Below, one piece after another: positions 21,760-35,498 of a stretch of 64,000 nucleotides of DNA. Made by a program: the position numbers and the translations under genes. How positions within the stretch are numbered: position 1 is the first letter of the stretch; every line of letters begins with the position of its first letter. The stretch is from Corbicula japonica (lineage: Eukaryota; Mollusca; Bivalvia; Venerida; Cyrenidae): contig JAZAYU010000177.1 in the NCBI GenBank assembly GCA_038501625.1, positions 248,001-312,000 on the forward strand, in the 5' to 3' direction. The notes beneath the pieces were generated by a model. The model was not told where the DNA came from, made no database searches, and worked only from the letters and a program-made list of their open reading frames with translations.

Positions 21760-24305
21760 CTTTTAAAGCTAAGTGTTCGTACTGTCGGTTTTCAGCAAAA
21801 CGTATAGTTCATTTATCTATACACAGAGACCTTTTTTAATTTCTTTTTTATTCTTTTAAGCAAATTAGCAAAAGTGTCTTTCCTTTTTTATTTTTAGTTT
21901 GTGCATTTTTAGTCATTTTTATGCCTAGGCTTGGGACTTAAGTTCCCTTTAGAGCAATGGTCAGGATAAGCACTGGCTGCTCAGTTGTTGACATTTTTCT
22001 TTTCTTATTACCTAATTGCATATATATTTTAATGCTGCGCATATAACTTTCACAACATCCTATATATCATATATACTTGCTAGTAGAATGTAACTTGTAT
22101 TTATTTTATTATTTAATTTTTAACACGCCTTTTGTTGTTCTTGATGTTATGCTTTTGTTTGTGTGTAGGTCAATAGCTATTTATAGCTAACGTGCTTGTT
22201 TTGTAAACACCGACCAATTTTGTATAAAAAATATATTTTTGTATTTGTATTAGAGACCTGACACCTTAATCCGTTTCTTTTTTCATATGCTATAATCAGG
22301 GCACAATTTCGCCGCCTAGTCCCGGGTTGAGCGCAACTCAGTATCTACACAAACATAAGTATCGTGCTCAAAGGAATTCAAAGGGCTTCACAATACTTTA
22401 CAGCTCTGGTACGTGGATAAGTTTTACGGCCACCAAACGGAGCAGACAACGCTACTGTGATCATTAAATAGATAAAAGGGAACTTTGAAAGCCACCGAAT
22501 TATCATTTTGTTTTGTGTTGGGGTTTTTTTTTTTTGGGAGGGGGGGGGGGGGGTAAATATTTCCCGATTAAAACGCCAAATTAAAAATATTGCAGGTTCG
22601 TTTTGATTGGGCCTGTTCATCGGCAGTCATGGAAACGCCTACTACTGCCCCACGCCTCCTTGTCCCGGGTTGAGCGCAACTAAACATTTACACCAATAAA
22701 CGGTCCATTTTTATCCGACCCAAACAATGGTATACTTATAGCGGTGACCATGAAAACTTCAATGAGGTATTTTAAGATTAACACCATTCTATTATCAGCG
22801 GCGTATGGTCCCTAGATAAAAGAATGGGTTAGCCCTATGCATATTACTGCTCAAGCCGCCTCGCCCCTGGTGGAGCGCAACTCAGTATTTACACAATAAT
22901 AAGGGTAGTGCTAAACGGCATTTAAAGGGATACATAATTGATAAGAACACCGATTGAATGTACGGGGAAACGTTTTACGGCCAACACACAGCTCAAATAA
23001 CGTACGCTATTGTGATAATTAAATAGATTAACGGAACTTTGAAAGCAAGCGAATACGTCAAAAGATCATTTTTTTGTTTTGTTGTTGTTGTTTTGTAAAT
23101 ATTTCTCGATTACTTTATATCAAACCAGAGTAAGAGTACAGCAATACACTGCTACAAACACACAAGCTAGGGTTTTACTGTTATACGTGCTCTGCACTCA
23201 TTCGCCTGTTCATTGACAGTCTACTCTTTCTTGCACTTAGGCAAACTCCGAACGCAAAACTTGATATCCGACTCAGATCTTCGATCACAAACATGTATTT
23301 CAGCCTTCAGACAAAACGAAGTTTGTCTTCGTGTAACATGCATTAAATACGGCACTGCATATGAGAATCTGTGTATTGAACGAATCGTCAACATTCTTTG
23401 AGGTGGCTTTAAAATAGATTAAATGGGAACATAGAAAGCCACCGAACACGACAAATTATAAATAATGCAGGCTCGGTTTGACAGTGGGGCAAATGCATAT
23501 TACATGTACTCTTCAACACGATATGAGTTTCTGTATTCTTAAAATAAGTAGGTACAGCCGACTCATCCTATTTATCTTGTTGAACCTGTTGAGGGCAAAG
23601 GTGAGGTTTGTGCACCCTAGAACCTAGTTTAAAGCCAGAGTGGCAAATTGTTTTGCAACTGACCGTTCAAATACGGTACCCCTTCAGGCTCTCTTTAACC
23701 TTAAATTGTTTATGGTGTCTCATTAAAATCTGTCGATTTATAAACCCATGCTATCTTTTCTGCTTTTTGGTTGTGTGGGGAGGCTGTACGTGTTATCTTG
23801 ATGTGGCCATTCCGGATATGTACGTTTCACATTTTTAAATATATTTGGAAGGTCAGTAAAAACTATTCCTTTATTTGAGAAAGAAATTCTAAGTAAATGT
23901 CTTTGATTATCAGAGTTCAATTCAACATTTGGTCTGATAACATGCCGAATATAATTTCTGTTCGTTGTGCACCGATTAGACGATGGGTTTTTTGGTAATT
24001 TCGTGAAATTGTGGTGTTAAAGTGATTGCTACGGTGTCGCGAAAAAATCACACCGTGAGATATATAGTACAAACAAGGATATTTCGTCACTTGACAATGA
24101 ATCAAGAAAATATCAGAGAAAACGGACACATTCCTCAAAGTCGTCCGCCTGGTATTTGATTTATTCATATTTAACATAGAATTATCTACTTCTTCCATGT
24201 TTCCGATGACACCAAAATCAAGATTGTAGATCAGATTATGGGGCATGGATTTTCACTTGTGATCACCGATCAGCTGATGCAGTTTAGTGTGATATCCAAC
24301 ATGTG
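21760..24305. other. Intergenic sequence with diverged direct repeats
   Basis: No gene is supported. GGTTGAGCGCAACTCAGTAT (22325), GGTTGAGCGCAACTAAACAT (22668) and GTGGAGCGCAACTCAGTATT (22870) mark three diverged copies. TTTTACGGCCA followed by GGAACTTTGAAAGC recurs at 22428 and 22973, with a partial copy at 23405. A G run at 22539-22553 is present. Confidence 0.55.
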
Positions 24306-24313
24306 TTAATTAA

Positions 24314-26336
24314 GGTGGTATCGTTTGTCACAATTATAGTTAAAGTTGGGGGGAGTGTGGTTTCCTATTTTTATAAAATTTCATGTTATTTGATCATTAT
24401 AAATCTTCTTATTACTTCAGATACCATTTATAGGGCATATAAAAAAATTATGTTACAGGTCAATCAGGAATTATAAAAAAATAGAAATATGAAACAATTT
24501 CTTACACTGAGTGTAGCCTTATTGCCGGGAGTCCAAACCAGACATGGGGCGAATTATTTTTTAAAGTTATGCATTAAATTAGCATTATTTGCCAAATGTG
24601 TGCATTAAATTAAATTAGCATTACTATATTTTAAGAAAGTAATGCATTAAATTAGCATTATTTAAAAAAGTAATGCATTAAATTAAGCATTATTTTATTC
24701 ACAAGTGCACTTACAATAAATAAATAGTCAGCTGTCAATATATGCACAAACGGGATCATCTTCCAAAAAAAAATCACCATAAAGTTTAATATACAAAGTA
24801 TCAATCTGAAAGTTTGAAGATCTAAAGTGACACCTCAAGAACTTACAACAAAATTATTCTTAGTACATACAGGTTAGTACAGGTTTAGCTTTTTAACACT
24901 TTTGTTATCTTTGATTTATTGCTGTTTTCACACATTTAGAGTGTTGTATTGACAAGGGACTACACTGCCAAATTGTCCAATTAAATAATTATGTCACCTG
25001 CATCTGCATTATATGCTGATTTCCTGAAATCAGACATAGCCTTTAATATTTTTACAATGACAATGAATCAGTAACTTGAATCAATGGTTAGAAAAATAAC
25101 TTCATTTGAGTGTGAAAGTAAGTTTTGTGCATGTCTGAAGGTTTAAGTTGATTTCGATGCTATCTTATTTCAGAACAATATTTTTGGTATTTTTCACTGA
25201 ACTTCAAATTTCTACCACAAACATTTTCAGGAATATTTAAGTGTTTGACAATTAGTGGGAAATATATTGTCCCAGTGAATGTGTACAGTGAAATGATTTA
25301 AAAGTGCTGTTGTTTTTTTTTGACAGAGCTTTAAAGACTACTGGCTATTGATTTCATAAATTTAGCATTTTCTTAAAACAACTAAGCTTAAGAACTCATG
25401 GCGTAATCATAATTTTTTAAAAACTTTACAACATTCTGATGAAAAGGCTTCACTTATAGTCTGTATCTTGTTTTACTAATCATGCTAATAGTGAATACAT
25501 ATCAAAATACTTACTGTCATTTTAATGATTTGCTCTTGCTATAAATATGATAATGTAATAGACTATTAACATATTAAATATTTAGAGCATCTTTGCATCT
25601 AAAAGTTAATATAAATACTAATTAATAAAATGAATCATCAAAATCCAATAGTAAACAAAATACAATTAATGCCAAATAATGCTAAGCATTACAGCATTTT
25701 GGCATAGGTAATGCATTAAATTAGCATTAAAATAATGCTTAATCTGTTGCATTAATCATCACTTAGCATTACTGACAAAAAGTAATGCATTATTAATGCA
25801 TTTGCATTAAAATTTAATTCGCCCCATGTCTGGTCCAAACTTCCAAATTAACCACTTAAGTATTAAATTACAGTCACAGGAAGGTTGTCTATATCAAGGT
25901 TAACAATGTCTTAGAATTAAGGTCAATAAACTTCACTAGAACAATGACTACTAACAATGCAAACACGAATGACAAATTTTCCTTTTGTAGTCACTAGGAG
26001 AAACATGTTTTGCTATTGTTCTAGTAATGTTTATTGAACTAACTTCTAAGACATTGTTAACCTTGATATAGAAAACCTTCCTGTGACTGTAGTTTAATAC
26101 TATTGTGAATAATTTGGAAGTTTGGACTCCCGGCAATAAGGCTAAACCCAGTGTGGGAAATCGTTTCATATTTCTATTTTTTTATAATTCCTGATTGACC
26201 TGTAACATTTATATGTCCTATAAATGATATCCGAAGTAATAGGAAGATTTATAATTATTAAATAACATGGAAGTTTATGAAACTAGGAAACCACACTCCC
26301 CCCAACTTTAACTATATTGTGACAAATGATACCACC
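24314..26336. mobile_element. TTAA-flanked foldback element, interrupted by a hAT element
   Basis: The ends GGTGGTATCGTTTGTCACAA and TTGTGACAAATGATACCACC are inverted and flanked by TTAA (24310-24313 and 26337-26340). Without the nested insertion the element is about 720 bp and almost entirely palindromic: GACTCCCGGCAATAAGGCT (right) mirrors AGCCTTATTGCCGGGAGTC (left), and CACAGGAAGGTTTTC-type sequences pair in the centre. No ORF. Confidence 0.8.
24539..25832. mobile_element. hAT-like element with 8-bp TSD and TAATGCATTA subterminal repeats
   Basis: Termini CAGACATGGGGCGAATTA and TAATTCGCCCCATGTCTG, flanked by the exact 8-bp repeat GTCCAAAC (24531-24538 and 25833-25840). Both subterminal zones carry multiple TAATGCATTAAATTAGCATT motifs (24570-24700 and 25675-25810), likely transposase-binding sites. 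No transposase. It is nested inside the TTAA foldback element. Confidence 0.88.
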
Positions 26337-26460
26337 TTAAAATACAGAAAATCTGTAGAGAAAAGCAGTCTTATGAAAAGTCAGTAAGCTTAAGTTGAGC
26401 TGAAATGGTCTCAAAATAATTTAGAGGTGGTGGTGGGTATTTCCCTCAACAGCGGTTCAT

Positions 26461-27545
26461 AGAAAGACCGAAAAACGCCAAAAAAGCGAAAAACGCCGGA
26501 AAACTAAAAAAACTCAAATATATATATAAATATATATTATACTGATGATTTGGTTACATGAAGTATATATTATATATTTCGTTTATATATGATTTATGCC
26601 GAAAAACGTTCTATGATTGGGGTAGTATCAAAAGCGTCTGCCGGGAAACGCTCTACAATTTCGTATCGAACTCAAAAACATATATAAATATTGCAGTTAT
26701 AAAATTTTATGTATTATACTGATAAACTGTTTACATTTTATAGCTGTTATATGTTTTGTATGGATTCATTCATATAGGCTTTATGCTGGAAAACGATCTA
26801 TAATTGGGGTAGTATCGGACGCATCTGCCGGAAAACGCTCGTATCTAAATGCCGAATAACTAAGAATACAAATATAAATATTGCAGTTATAAATGTATTT
26901 ATAAATCTGTTAAATTGTTTCCATGTTGTAGCTGTTAAATGATTCGTATTTATGCCGAAAAAAACATTCCATGTTTAGGGCAGTATACTTAAAAGACATC
27001 GGCCGAAAAACGTTCACTAGTTGGGCAGTATGAAAGACATCGGCCGAAAAAATGTTCAATGATTGGGGCAGTATCAAAGACATCAGTATGAATATTACAG
27101 TTATAAAAGTTTATTTATTATAATGATAAATGTTTACATGTTGTAGCTGTTATATTTTTCGTTTGGATTCATTCATGCCGAAAAACATTCTATGATTATG
27201 TGGTATCTAACGCATCTGCCGGAAAACGCTCTGAAGTTTCGTATCTAAATGCCGAAAACCTCAAAATACTTATATAAATAATTTAGTTATAAAAAATATA
27301 TATTATACTGATACATTGTTTACATTTTATACCTGTAAAATGCTTTTCGGCATATGTCTGTCAAAAAACATTCAATAAGTATCAAAGACATCGGCAGAAA
27401 AACTTTCAATAGTTGCACAGTATCAAAGATATAATAATAATATTGAATGTGAAGAAACTAATTTATTTGTGATAAGTTTCCATCTTCCGAAAACACCCAA
27501 TGATAGTGGCAGTATGATGAATATATATGCCAAAAAAACTCCCTT
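26461..27545 (+). repeat. Left terminal array of a 14-kb inverted-repeat pair
   Basis: It starts with AGAAAGACCGAAAAACGCCA, then AAGCGAAAAACGCCGGAAAA. Units of about 170-220 bp follow with GCCGAAAAACGTTCTATGAT, GGGGTAGTATC and CTGCCGGGAAACGCTCT (26593, 26781, 26950, 27174, 27349). The inverted counterpart of the tip is at 40555-40600. Confidence 0.75.
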
Positions 27546-28559
27546 TTTTGTTTATAAAATAGTAAGTTTTATTTATGATTATTTAAATATGTTTTATAAT
27601 ATCTGAATTCTGATATATAGTACCTAGCTTGATTCTCACTCTTAAAGTCCCCGCTGTATAAATTTTCGTTGTTTGCTTTTCTTCATTATACCCCCGCATA
27701 CGAAGTATAGGGGGTATATAGGAGTCATCATCCGGTTGGTTCGTTGGTTCGTTGACCCGGTCTGTCTGTGGCACTTACAGCGTCAACAGTTTTCAAGATA
27801 TCGACTTGAAACTTTAAACATATGTTCGTGAGTACATTTGCGCGAACTTTATTTTTTCTCATGTGGATCAGTCCATTATTTTTCAGAGGGGAGAACGATT
27901 TAACAAAATCTTGTGACGCGAACTACTTCTACAGTTTTTAAGATATTGACTTGAAACTTGATACACATGTTCGGCATGAAGTCTAGATGTGCCTGACATA
28001 TTTTTCGTGTGGATCAGTCCATTATTTTTTGCAGGGGACATGAATAAACAAAATCGTGTTATGCAAACTTCGACCCGGTCTGTCTGTGGCACTTACAGCG
28101 TCAACAGTTTTCAAGATATCGACTTGAAACTTTAAACACATGTTCGTGAGTACATTTGCGCGAACTATTTTTTTTCTCATGTGGATCAGTCCATTATTTT
28201 TCAGAGGGGAGCACGATTTAACAAAATCTTGTGACGCGAACTACTTCTACAGTTTTTAAGATATTGACTTGAAACTTGATACACATGTTCGGCATGAAGT
28301 CTAGATGTGCCTGACATATTTTTCGTGTGGATCAGTCCATTATTTTTTGCAGGGGACATGAATAAACAAAATCGTGTTATGCAAACTTCTAAATCTTGTG
28401 ATGCGAACTTCTTATTCAGTTTTTAAGGTATTGACTTGAAACTTGAAATATATGTTCGGCATGAAGTGTAGATGTGCGTGACATATTTTTCGTGTGGATC
28501 AGTCCATTATTTTTGCAGGGACGTGATATAACAAAATAGTGTTATGCAAACTTCTACAT

Positions 28560-29835
28560 CAGGGGTTCCACTTGGCTCTGAAAGCCAAGGGTCAATGACC
28601 CTTGGGCCAAAATTTTCAAGGGTCATTTTCAAATTTTCAGGGGTCATCATCAAATTTTCAGGGTCATGTATGTGTCAATGCCGTGCGAAACCGACTGCTG
28701 CAAAGCTTTCCCTATTCATATTTGTTTAAATCTCATACTAAAAAACAATACTGTTAAAATCAATTTTACACAATCTTTATTCATAGAATATTTACCAGCC
28801 TTCACATATATTGTTGAACAATATGACAGGTAGCAAAATGAACAATGAACAATAATAAATAACATGCCACATTACTGACTGACAACTGACAAAAATCACA
28901 TCACTCTGGTACAACAAGCAAAAAAATGTTTGGTGTATGCTTTAGCATGCCCGTCAAGAGCACTGTGTTGAAAGTTTGAGTTGCCGCTAGTTGAAAACGT
29001 GTTTTTCTTTTTACCATTTCTACACAAAGTACAGAACATTGCCATGATTCCATCACTGTTTGGTTCATGCGCGAGCCAGTCAAATTATGTTAGCCAATTT
29101 GAGTTAAACTTTCTCACAACTTTTTTAGAAGCACTCGAGAAAAAATTCAGTCGAATCAGCTGTTTTATTTCTTTTTACGCGAGTACCGATTAAACTCTCG
29201 AAATCGAATTTTGCGTCAACATTCGAATCCTTAACGGGTCGCTTTAGACCGCCAGACATAAATTGAAATTAGCTGGTCTGAACCCTTTTTCGCGATGCAT
29301 AAATCGAGATTACCGAGAAATATTAAACTACTTTGAAATTCAGTTGCAACGTGACACATCTTCTATAAATTTGTCCAATTACGATCTCAAAGACAAAAAA
29401 TCCATTTACCCTTTACGCCGTTATCTGAAAACGTCTGATGATTTAACTCGCCGATAATCCTGTCATCACTCGACAAATCTGATTAAACCAATTAACCTTT
29501 CATGTTTCTATAATTGTCCCATCGTCAGTGATCATAATATACAGGCGCGCGTGAAGTATCGATAATTTGCTTACACATCAATTAACTTTCTAACCACAGG
29601 TGTGTTGAAACGTTTCAGTAAGCGAGACTGATTATTGGTAAATCGACGTTTACGATTGGCCAGTTATGATTGCGTTAGGCGGGATTTCGATGTTATTTTT
29701 GATTTGATTGACGCACAGGTCGAATTCGCCCCGGGTCATGATGACGCATGCTCCAGATTTACGACGCGTCAATTTGGCGTATTTTATAAATCTCCCGGGT
29801 CAAAACCCGAGCTTCCGGGTCAAATGGAACCCCTG
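28560..29835 (-). mobile_element. hAT-like transposon, decayed, with transposase remnant
   Basis: Termini CAGGGGTTCCACTTG and CAAATGGAACCCCTG, with GGGTCA-rich subterminal repeats at the left and CCGGGTCAAA at the right. The same ends bound the short MITE at 1200-1391. A zinc-finger transposase remnant lies on the minus strand. An exact TSD is not resolved. Confidence 0.7.
28896..29150 (-). pseudogene. hAT transposase N-terminal zinc-finger remnant with in-frame stop
   Basis: The minus strand reads R-K-F-N-S-N-W-L-T, a TAA stop, then F-D-W-L-A-H-E-P-N-S and M-F-C-T-L-C-R-N-G-K-K-K-N, ending after H-A-K-A-Y-T-K-H-F. The W-L ... F-x-W-L ... M-F-C-x-x-C ... H-x4-H layout fits the TTF/BED-like zinc finger that opens ZNF862/KIAA1586-type hAT transposases. 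The frame stops at 28896, and the RNase-H-like catalytic domain is absent. Confidence 0.7.
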
Positions 29836-29924
29836 TATGTAGAAGTTCTTATATAACATTGTAATTACTGTTATTTTCAAAGAAGAGCAATATTTAATTT
29901 TTTTCTTACTAAACATGACTTTCT

Positions 29925-30152
29925 GTGTCATGCCTCCAATATCAGGGACCACAATGGAAATAAGAGGAATCATTTTCTCTTTTTTGTGTTATCCCTGGTA
30001 TTGGTGGGCATTACATGGTTTTTCCATTACTGCATGTCATGACATTGAACTTTTTTTTTTTTTTTTTTTATTCTTTCTTTGTATGACTTGTATGTATTCT
30101 GCCATGTTTTGTTTTACTTATACCAAAATAAATAATAATAATAATAAATAAT
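29925..30152 (+). repeat. Probable LINE 3' end with A-rich tail
   Basis: The sequence around CAGGGACCACAATGGAAATA, a T run (30051-30070), CTTATACCAAAATAAATAA and a terminal AATAATAAT run look like the 3' UTR and tail of a non-LTR retrotransposon. No reverse transcriptase is present. Confidence 0.45.
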
Positions 30153-32355
30153 ACACTAACTACGTCAACAGTTTTCAAGATATCGACTTGATACTTTAAA
30201 CATATGTTCGTGAGTACATTTGCGCAAATTTTTTTTTTCTCATCTGGATCAGTCCATTATTTTACAGAGGGGAGCACAATTTAATAAAATCTTGTGACGC
30301 GAACTACTTCTACAGTTTTTAAGATATTGGCTTGAAACTTGGTACATATGTTCGGCATGAAGTGTAGATGTGCATGACATATTTTTCGTGTGGATCAGTC
30401 CATTATTTTTGCAGGGGACATGATTTAACAAAATCATGTTATGCAAACTTCTACACTTACTACGTCAACAGTTTTCAAGATATCGACTTGAAACTTTAAA
30501 CATATGTTCGTGAGTACATTTGCGCAAATGTTTTTTTTCTCATGTGGATCAGTCCATTATTTTTCGGAGGGAGCACGATTTAACAAAATCTTGTGACGCG
30601 AACTACTTCTACAGTTTTTAAGATATTGACTTGAAACTTGATACATATGTTCAGCATGAAGTGTAGATGTGCATGACATATTTTTCGCGTGGATCAGTCC
30701 ATTATTTTTTGCAGGGGACATGATTTAACAAAATCGTGTTATGCAAAATTCTACAGCTTTTAAGATATAAGACTTGAAACTAAAATTGTATGTTCTGCAT
30801 GAAGTGCGCATGTAAGCGACATATTTGTTTGTGGATCAGTCCATTTTTTTTGGAGGGGAGCATTATTTAACAAAATCTTTTATTTTTAACCTTATGACGC
30901 AAACTACTTCTTCAGTTTTCAAACTTTAAACATACGTTTGTGAGTAGATTTCCATGACATACTTTATTTCATGTGGATCAGTCCATTATTTTTTAGCAGG
31001 GGAGTATGATTCAACAAAACCTTATGACACGAACTACTTCTACAGTTTTTAAGATATTGACTTGAAACTTGATACATTTTTTCGTGTGGATCAGTCCATT
31101 ATTTTTTGCAGGGACATGATTTAACAAAATCGTGTTATGCAAACTTCTTCACTTTCTACGTCAACAGTTTTCAAGATATCGACTTGAAACTTTAAACATA
31201 TGTTCGCGAGTACATTTGCGCACATTTTTTTTTTTTTGTCTCATGTGGATCAGTCCATTATTTTTCGGAGGGGAGCATGATTTAACAAAATCTTTTATTT
31301 TTAATCTTATGACGCAAACTACTTCTTCAGTTTTCAAACTTTAAACATACGTTTGTGAGTAGATTTCCATGACATACTTTATTTCATGTGGATCAGTCCA
31401 TTATTTTTTAGCAGGGGAGTATGATTCAACAAAACCTTATGACGCGAACTACTTCTACAGTTTTTAAGATATTGACTTGAAACTTGATACACATGTTAGG
31501 CATGAAGTGTAGATGTGCGTGACATATTTTTCGTATGGATCAGTCCATTATTTTTTGCAGGGGACATGATTTAACAAAATCGTGTTATGCAAACTTCTAC
31601 ACTTACTACATCAGCAGTTTTCAAGATATCGACTTGAAACTTTAAACATATGTTCGTGATTACATTTGCGCAATTTTTTTTTTCTCATGTGGATCAGTCC
31701 ATTATTTTTCGGAAGGGAGCATGATTCAACAAAATCTTGTAACATGAACTACTTCTACAGTTTTTAAGATATTGACTTGAAACTTGATACATATGTTCGG
31801 CATGAAGTGTAGATGTGCGTGACATATTTTTCGTGTGGATCAGTCCATTATTTTTTGCAGGGGACATGATTTAACAAAATTGTGTTTTGCAAACTTCTAC
31901 AGTTTTCAAGATATCGACTTGAAACTGAAATCATATGTTCTGCATGAAGTGCGCATGTTAGTGACATATTTTTTATGGATCAGTCCATTTTTGGTTGGAG
32001 GGGAGCATTATTTAACAAAATCTTATGACACAAACTACTTCTCCAGTTTTCAAACTTTTAACATACATTCGTGATTAGATTTGCATGACATATTTTTTTT
32101 TCATTTGGATCAGTCCATTATTTTTTAGAAGGGGAGCACGATTCAACAAAACCTTGTGACGTCAACTACTTTTACAGTTTTGTTTACATCCGGTGAAAAC
32201 CCAAGTCGCTATTTTTAAACACAACTTTTGCAACAAATTTTCAGGATTTCAATTATTTTTCAACTTTCACCCATGAAAGATGCAAACATCATTTCTGTAT
32301 ACTCTGACAAAGCAGTATTGCGGGGGTATTAATCACCTTCAGTGATAGCTCTAGT

Positions 32356-35060
32356 TTGATTTACCTTGATAAATATTATCTTTTTTATAATGATGTTTAA
32401 TAAATTGATTAATGTTTGTATAAATTATCTTCATTTGATGAAGCCGAGAAGGTGCCTTTATAATTAAATTTATATGAATGTAAAAACATCTCGTATTTTC
32501 TATGTTCTGAAATCGTCAAAGAAAAAAACTGCACGGAAAACGTTTACTTTCGCGCGGAAGAAAACACGAGCACAAAATGGTCACTGATTTGTTGTTTTTG
32601 TAATTTCTAATTTTTATCGTAAAACCTCATATGTTGTTTCAGGTTTGAATTCGTGTTATACTCTATTCCAAAAAAAAGTGTGCATTTTGTTTTCGGTGAT
32701 TTATCATTAACAGCCATTCTTAATGCCTAAACATTTAGTATCAAAATTGAGATTAGATCATTTAATATCTATAGTGACAATATCTTTGATCTAATCTCAA
32801 TTCTGAAACCTTAGATTTCGCAACCATAGCTAAGATGTATCTCTTAACATTTTGATATTATTTTTTTTTGTTATTAAGTGTAGTACAGCATGTGATAGCA
32901 ATTTAATCGAAATTGAGTCTTGTTTTTTACGGTTTCATCTCGGTAGTACAGTACGCTGCGCATATTAGTTTAGACACGCCCAGTTTAAGTAGGTGTGGTT
33001 AACGGATTAAGCGATTAGCCAACCAGAACACCAGTAAGTTTTCTAGTGTCCTTGTCGAACAGGTAGAATAGTCTTGCACCCCTGTTTTAGACAAATTAAA
33101 AACATCCTCTGTATAGATGCGCTGGTCATTTAATTTTTATTCCATATCAGTTAAGATTCACAGTATAATAATAGAAGGTCGCGATTGATTTTCCATAATT
33201 ATGACATATTCATTTAAGTCCTTTTTACTTTATTAATAGTAATGGCTTTTATAGGTCTGATTGTGTACGTATATAACTGTTAATTGTAAATTGCAGGTTT
33301 TTTTGTTGAATCTGCTTTAAAGTTTGAAATACAACTTGTAAGGAAATGCGTAAGAAACATGGATTTTCTAATATCTAAAACAATCAGACCGAAGTGAGCG
33401 CGATATGTATCTCCATTTAGAATAATCCTAAATAATAACTAAAGACTTCAAACTTTACCAATAATTAACTCGAATTTGTTTAAAGTTGAACAATTAGAGA
33501 ATAAAAACCAGAAACAAAGAATTGGGTAATAGAACTACTACGCATGTACAATGCCGTTCAGCGCGAACGTGACCCGTGACACAAGGACTCCGGCAAACAA
33601 CATGATGTAAACAAATATACCAATTGCTTCAGATTTTTTCACACCGTCATACAAGTCTTCATATTGTCAGAAAGTAGTTTGTTTTTGTAAAGTTTTGGCA
33701 TTACAGTACTGAATACTTTAAAAGCGGCATCGCCGGAGTTCTCTGACATGGTCAGCTCTCATCATAACTTAAAATTTGTTTTATATCTTAAACTTGTTTA
33801 TGTTGAAGTTAATGTTCACTGCTTGTTTTATCTGAGTTTCTCTTTTATTTCATTATTAAAAGTAAACTTATTATCGTTGTTTATTAATATGCATATTGTT
33901 CTTCTCACGTTCGAAGGATGCGTGTCACTGTATCCGTTCTCATTATCTCTTTATAAACAGGAAATATCCGGAGATATGGCAGATATTGGTAAAAAGCAGT
34001 TATTGTGTCTTTCATATAATATATATTTTATTATAAAATCATAATTCAATATTCATTGAAATCTAACAGGCATGTAAACATGATATAATTTATATACTAA
34101 ACCAATGTCTAAACTACACCGCTAATATCTTATTATAAATTCTCAGCGTTTCATCTTCAATTCAATGTAAAGTCTTAAAACTTGAAACTTGATACATCAT
34201 GTTCACTTCTTTTAATAAAATAATCATCAAATTCTATTCATGCGTTTGGAAACCACTGACACTTTTTCATGGTAAGGATAAAAACAAAAGCCACAAAATC
34301 GTCGGTTGCGGATTTATACTCTGTTAACAAAAATGCACGTCTCCATATTTTAATATGGATTCTTATTTTATTTTGAACAATGCTTTAAAATTCTGTTCAA
34401 TTATGAGATTGCTTAGTTGTTACACAGAAGATTTTAAGCAGTTTTTGCAGGTTTCCGTATATCTTCTTCGCTCCTGTCAATTTTGTGAGAGGTTTTTACC
34501 CTCGCCTCAATTAAATGCATTGGTTTATTAACGCACGAAGATGTTATTGGCAATTTCATAAAAAAGAAATAAATAATACTCCATGCGGAGATATGAAAAT
34601 TTTATGATCGGTGTAGTTAGAACATTGGTTAAGTGTATATAATTTTTGATATGCCTGATTATTACAAATGCACTTGTTTGATTCACAATATACACGTGCG
34701 GTGACATATATTTCCAATAAGCAGCACATTCTGTTTTCTGTTAAAATAACTAATAGATTACTGCTGCAAAATCTCATACCCTGTGACAATAGTACTTCCA
34801 GCGTAGATCTGTCCTGCTTTTTGTTCTGAAATGTAAATAACCTAGTTAAAGGAGTGCCAGTTTACATGTACATAACAGATCCTTTCTGATGTATGTTAAT
34901 ATTTTCCTATTATTCCTCTGTTCTGTTGATCTTCCACTTTATGAGATTTTCTAAAATAAAAATGAATGCATGTTAAAATAGCCTATATCACTTGCTCTTG
35001 AACTGCATCTCTTTGTTTTTACAATCATTATGTCTGTCATAAATGATTTGTATATATGTA
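32356..35060. other. Interior sequence, no recognised gene
   Basis: A unique-looking AT-rich stretch between the two minisatellite elements. Two fragments have splice-like borders: minus strand about 34770-34825, reading N-K-K-Q-D-R-S-T-L-E between TTTCAG and GTATGA, and a short M-A-D-I-G at 33976 on the plus strand. Neither can be linked into a gene. Confidence 0.35.
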
Positions 35061-35498
35061 TGTTGATATCAAGTCGTACTCGTCTGTGAAAACCACTTGG
35101 AAGTTGAAATAAGAAATAAGTGGAAAGCGTTTTCCGGCACTATATCGGAGCAAGTTTTTTTGCTTAATTTGTCTGCTAAAATAGTATAAATCCTTATATG
35201 GCAAATTTCACTTTTTTACATTTATTTACAACTACTACATTTAGAGCAAAAGCTGCGTTTATCGTTAGTATTATAGTTTTGTTTTATTTATTGCTAATAA
35301 GAAGTAAGCGTTTTTCTGCACTACATTTATATCGGAGCCAGAACACGTTATGCGTTTTTCGGCACTATATCGGGACTGGAACAAGTTGTGCATTCTTTAT
35401 CTACTTAAAAGTATAAATCCTAATATGGTTTCATATTCATTATCAACTATTACATTAAGTGAATAAGCTGGTTTAAAAAAATGTTTTTATTGTTTTAT

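Larger units (their letters stand above)
27687..32355 (+). mobile_element. HINE-like minisatellite element, TATACCCCC family, 4.7 kb with insertions
   Basis: The 5' end TATACCCCCGCATACGAAG folds on AGTATAGGGGGTATA. The 3' end is GCGGGGGTATTAATCACC, hairpin ATCACCTTCAGTGAT and CTCTAGTTT. The core is a dimeric repeat of about 300-320 bp: half A has CAAGATATCGACTTGAAACT (27798, 28117, 30178, 30478, 31171, 31625) and half B has AAGATATTGACTTGAAACTT, each ending GTGGATCAGTCCATTATTTT. A hAT element (28560-29835) and a LINE tail are inserted. Confidence 0.8.

Noticed and set aside
34762..34830. Minus-strand mini-exon with good splice borders
   Set aside because: A single 45-nt candidate with no partner exon in phase; insufficient to call a gene.
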